NCBI GenBank assembly: GCA_019090765.1 | Contig: JAHRVJ010000232.1 | Span: 1-12,991 of the forward strand | Length of the DNA stretch: 12,991 bases | Source: Ilumatobacteraceae bacterium | Lineage (GTDB): Bacteria > Actinomycetota > Acidimicrobiia > Acidimicrobiales > Ilumatobacteraceae | Direction of reading: 5' to 3' | Part shown: positions 12,731 to 12,991 of the stretch, one piece after another | Numbering within the stretch: position 1 is the stretch's first letter | Layout: every line of letters begins with the position of its first letter | Notes under the pieces: generated by a model | Told to the model about the DNA's origin: nothing | What the model saw: only the letters and a program-made list of their open reading frames with translations | The model's database searches: none | Program-made: the position numbers and the translations under genes

Positions 12731-12991
12731 CTACGGCCGCTCCTCGCGCGGCAACTCCGGGCCCGGTGCCGGCTGTACCGCCATCTCAGCCAGGGTGTAC
12801 TCCCATTCGTTCTTCCAGTCACGCCACCGCAAATCCACCACCTCATCGAACACGGTCGTCGCGCGCCAGGTCGACAGCGCGAACACCAACGCCGGAAGGC
12901 CATACACAACTGCGACTTCAACTGTCCGCTCCGACGCGTTCATCCCGGCATCGGCCAGTTTCGAATGCAGGCCCATGGCTGAAATTGTCAC
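12731..12991 (-). CDS. Unidentified small protein with a hydrophobic segment, 5' end at or beyond the window edge
   Basis: A minus-strand frame runs from the right edge to a TAG at 12731-12733, giving at least 86 residues. A GTG sits exactly at the edge (12989-12991) and an ATG at 12974-12976 would give MGLHSKLADAGMNASERTVE; the true start may lie outside. One hydrophobic stretch (about residues 24-42, VEVAVVYGLPALVFALSTW) could be a membrane segment. It is followed by a charged, Trp-rich part (WRDWKNEWEY) and a Pro-rich end. I do not recognise the family. It converges with mazG, leaving 41 bases between the stops in which I see nothing. Confidence 0.6.
   Translation of the reverse strand: MTISAMGLHSKLADAGMNASERTVEVAVVYGLPALVFALSTWRATTVFDEVVDLRWRDWKNEWEYTLAEMAVQPAPGPELPREERP

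Overview
The window is a high-G+C, densely packed bacterial chromosome segment, almost all of it on the + strand. Several things point to the Actinomycetota: frequent GTG starts, a 30-residue bS22-type ribosomal protein, a tRNA-Gln directly in front of glmU, and leaderless-looking starts. My guess is a marine or freshwater Acidimicrobiia-type lineage, but the class is an inference; only the high-G+C actinobacterial character is well supported.

Layout: the tail of an unidentified gene (1-45) overlaps rsmA/ksgA (42-890), followed by ispE (934-1770). A tiny minus-strand gene for ribosomal protein bS22 (1784-1876) lies convergent to ispE. tRNA-Gln(UUG) (1974-2047) shares its last base with the start codon of glmU (2047-3132). 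Then come prs (3178-4167), an accessory gene for an AbiEi-HTH/DUF559 nuclease-like protein (4391-5335), rplY/ctc for ribosomal protein L25 (5611-6282), pth (6352-6963), mfd (7015-10431), a SurA/parvulin-like lipoprotein (10486-11217) and a YabN-type MazG (11241-12689). An unidentified minus-strand gene runs in from the right edge (12731-12991).

Apart from bS22, the nuclease-like gene and the edge gene, this is the old Gram-positive housekeeping order rsmA-ispE-glmU-prs-ctc-pth-mfd-mazG, also known from Bacillus. It covers rRNA methylation, isoprenoid precursor and UDP-GlcNAc synthesis, PRPP supply, 5S rRNA binding, peptidyl-tRNA recycling, transcription-coupled repair and nucleotide-pool cleaning. 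The glmU product is short: it has the uridyltransferase domain but stops before the part of the beta-helix that carries the acetyltransferase active site.

The part that does not fit this housekeeping block is 4193-5488. The nuclease-like gene is bracketed by two doublets of about 53-bp palindromes. Centre-to-centre spacing is exactly 72 bp in both doublets. The doublets are in opposite orientation, shown by the loop (ATA versus TAT) and by G-rich tails that point outward. The downstream doublet runs into the gene and supplies its last codons and stop. This resembles the architecture of REP/RAYT modules, but with a different kind of protein, and is the best candidate here for an undescribed mobile or self-dispersing module.
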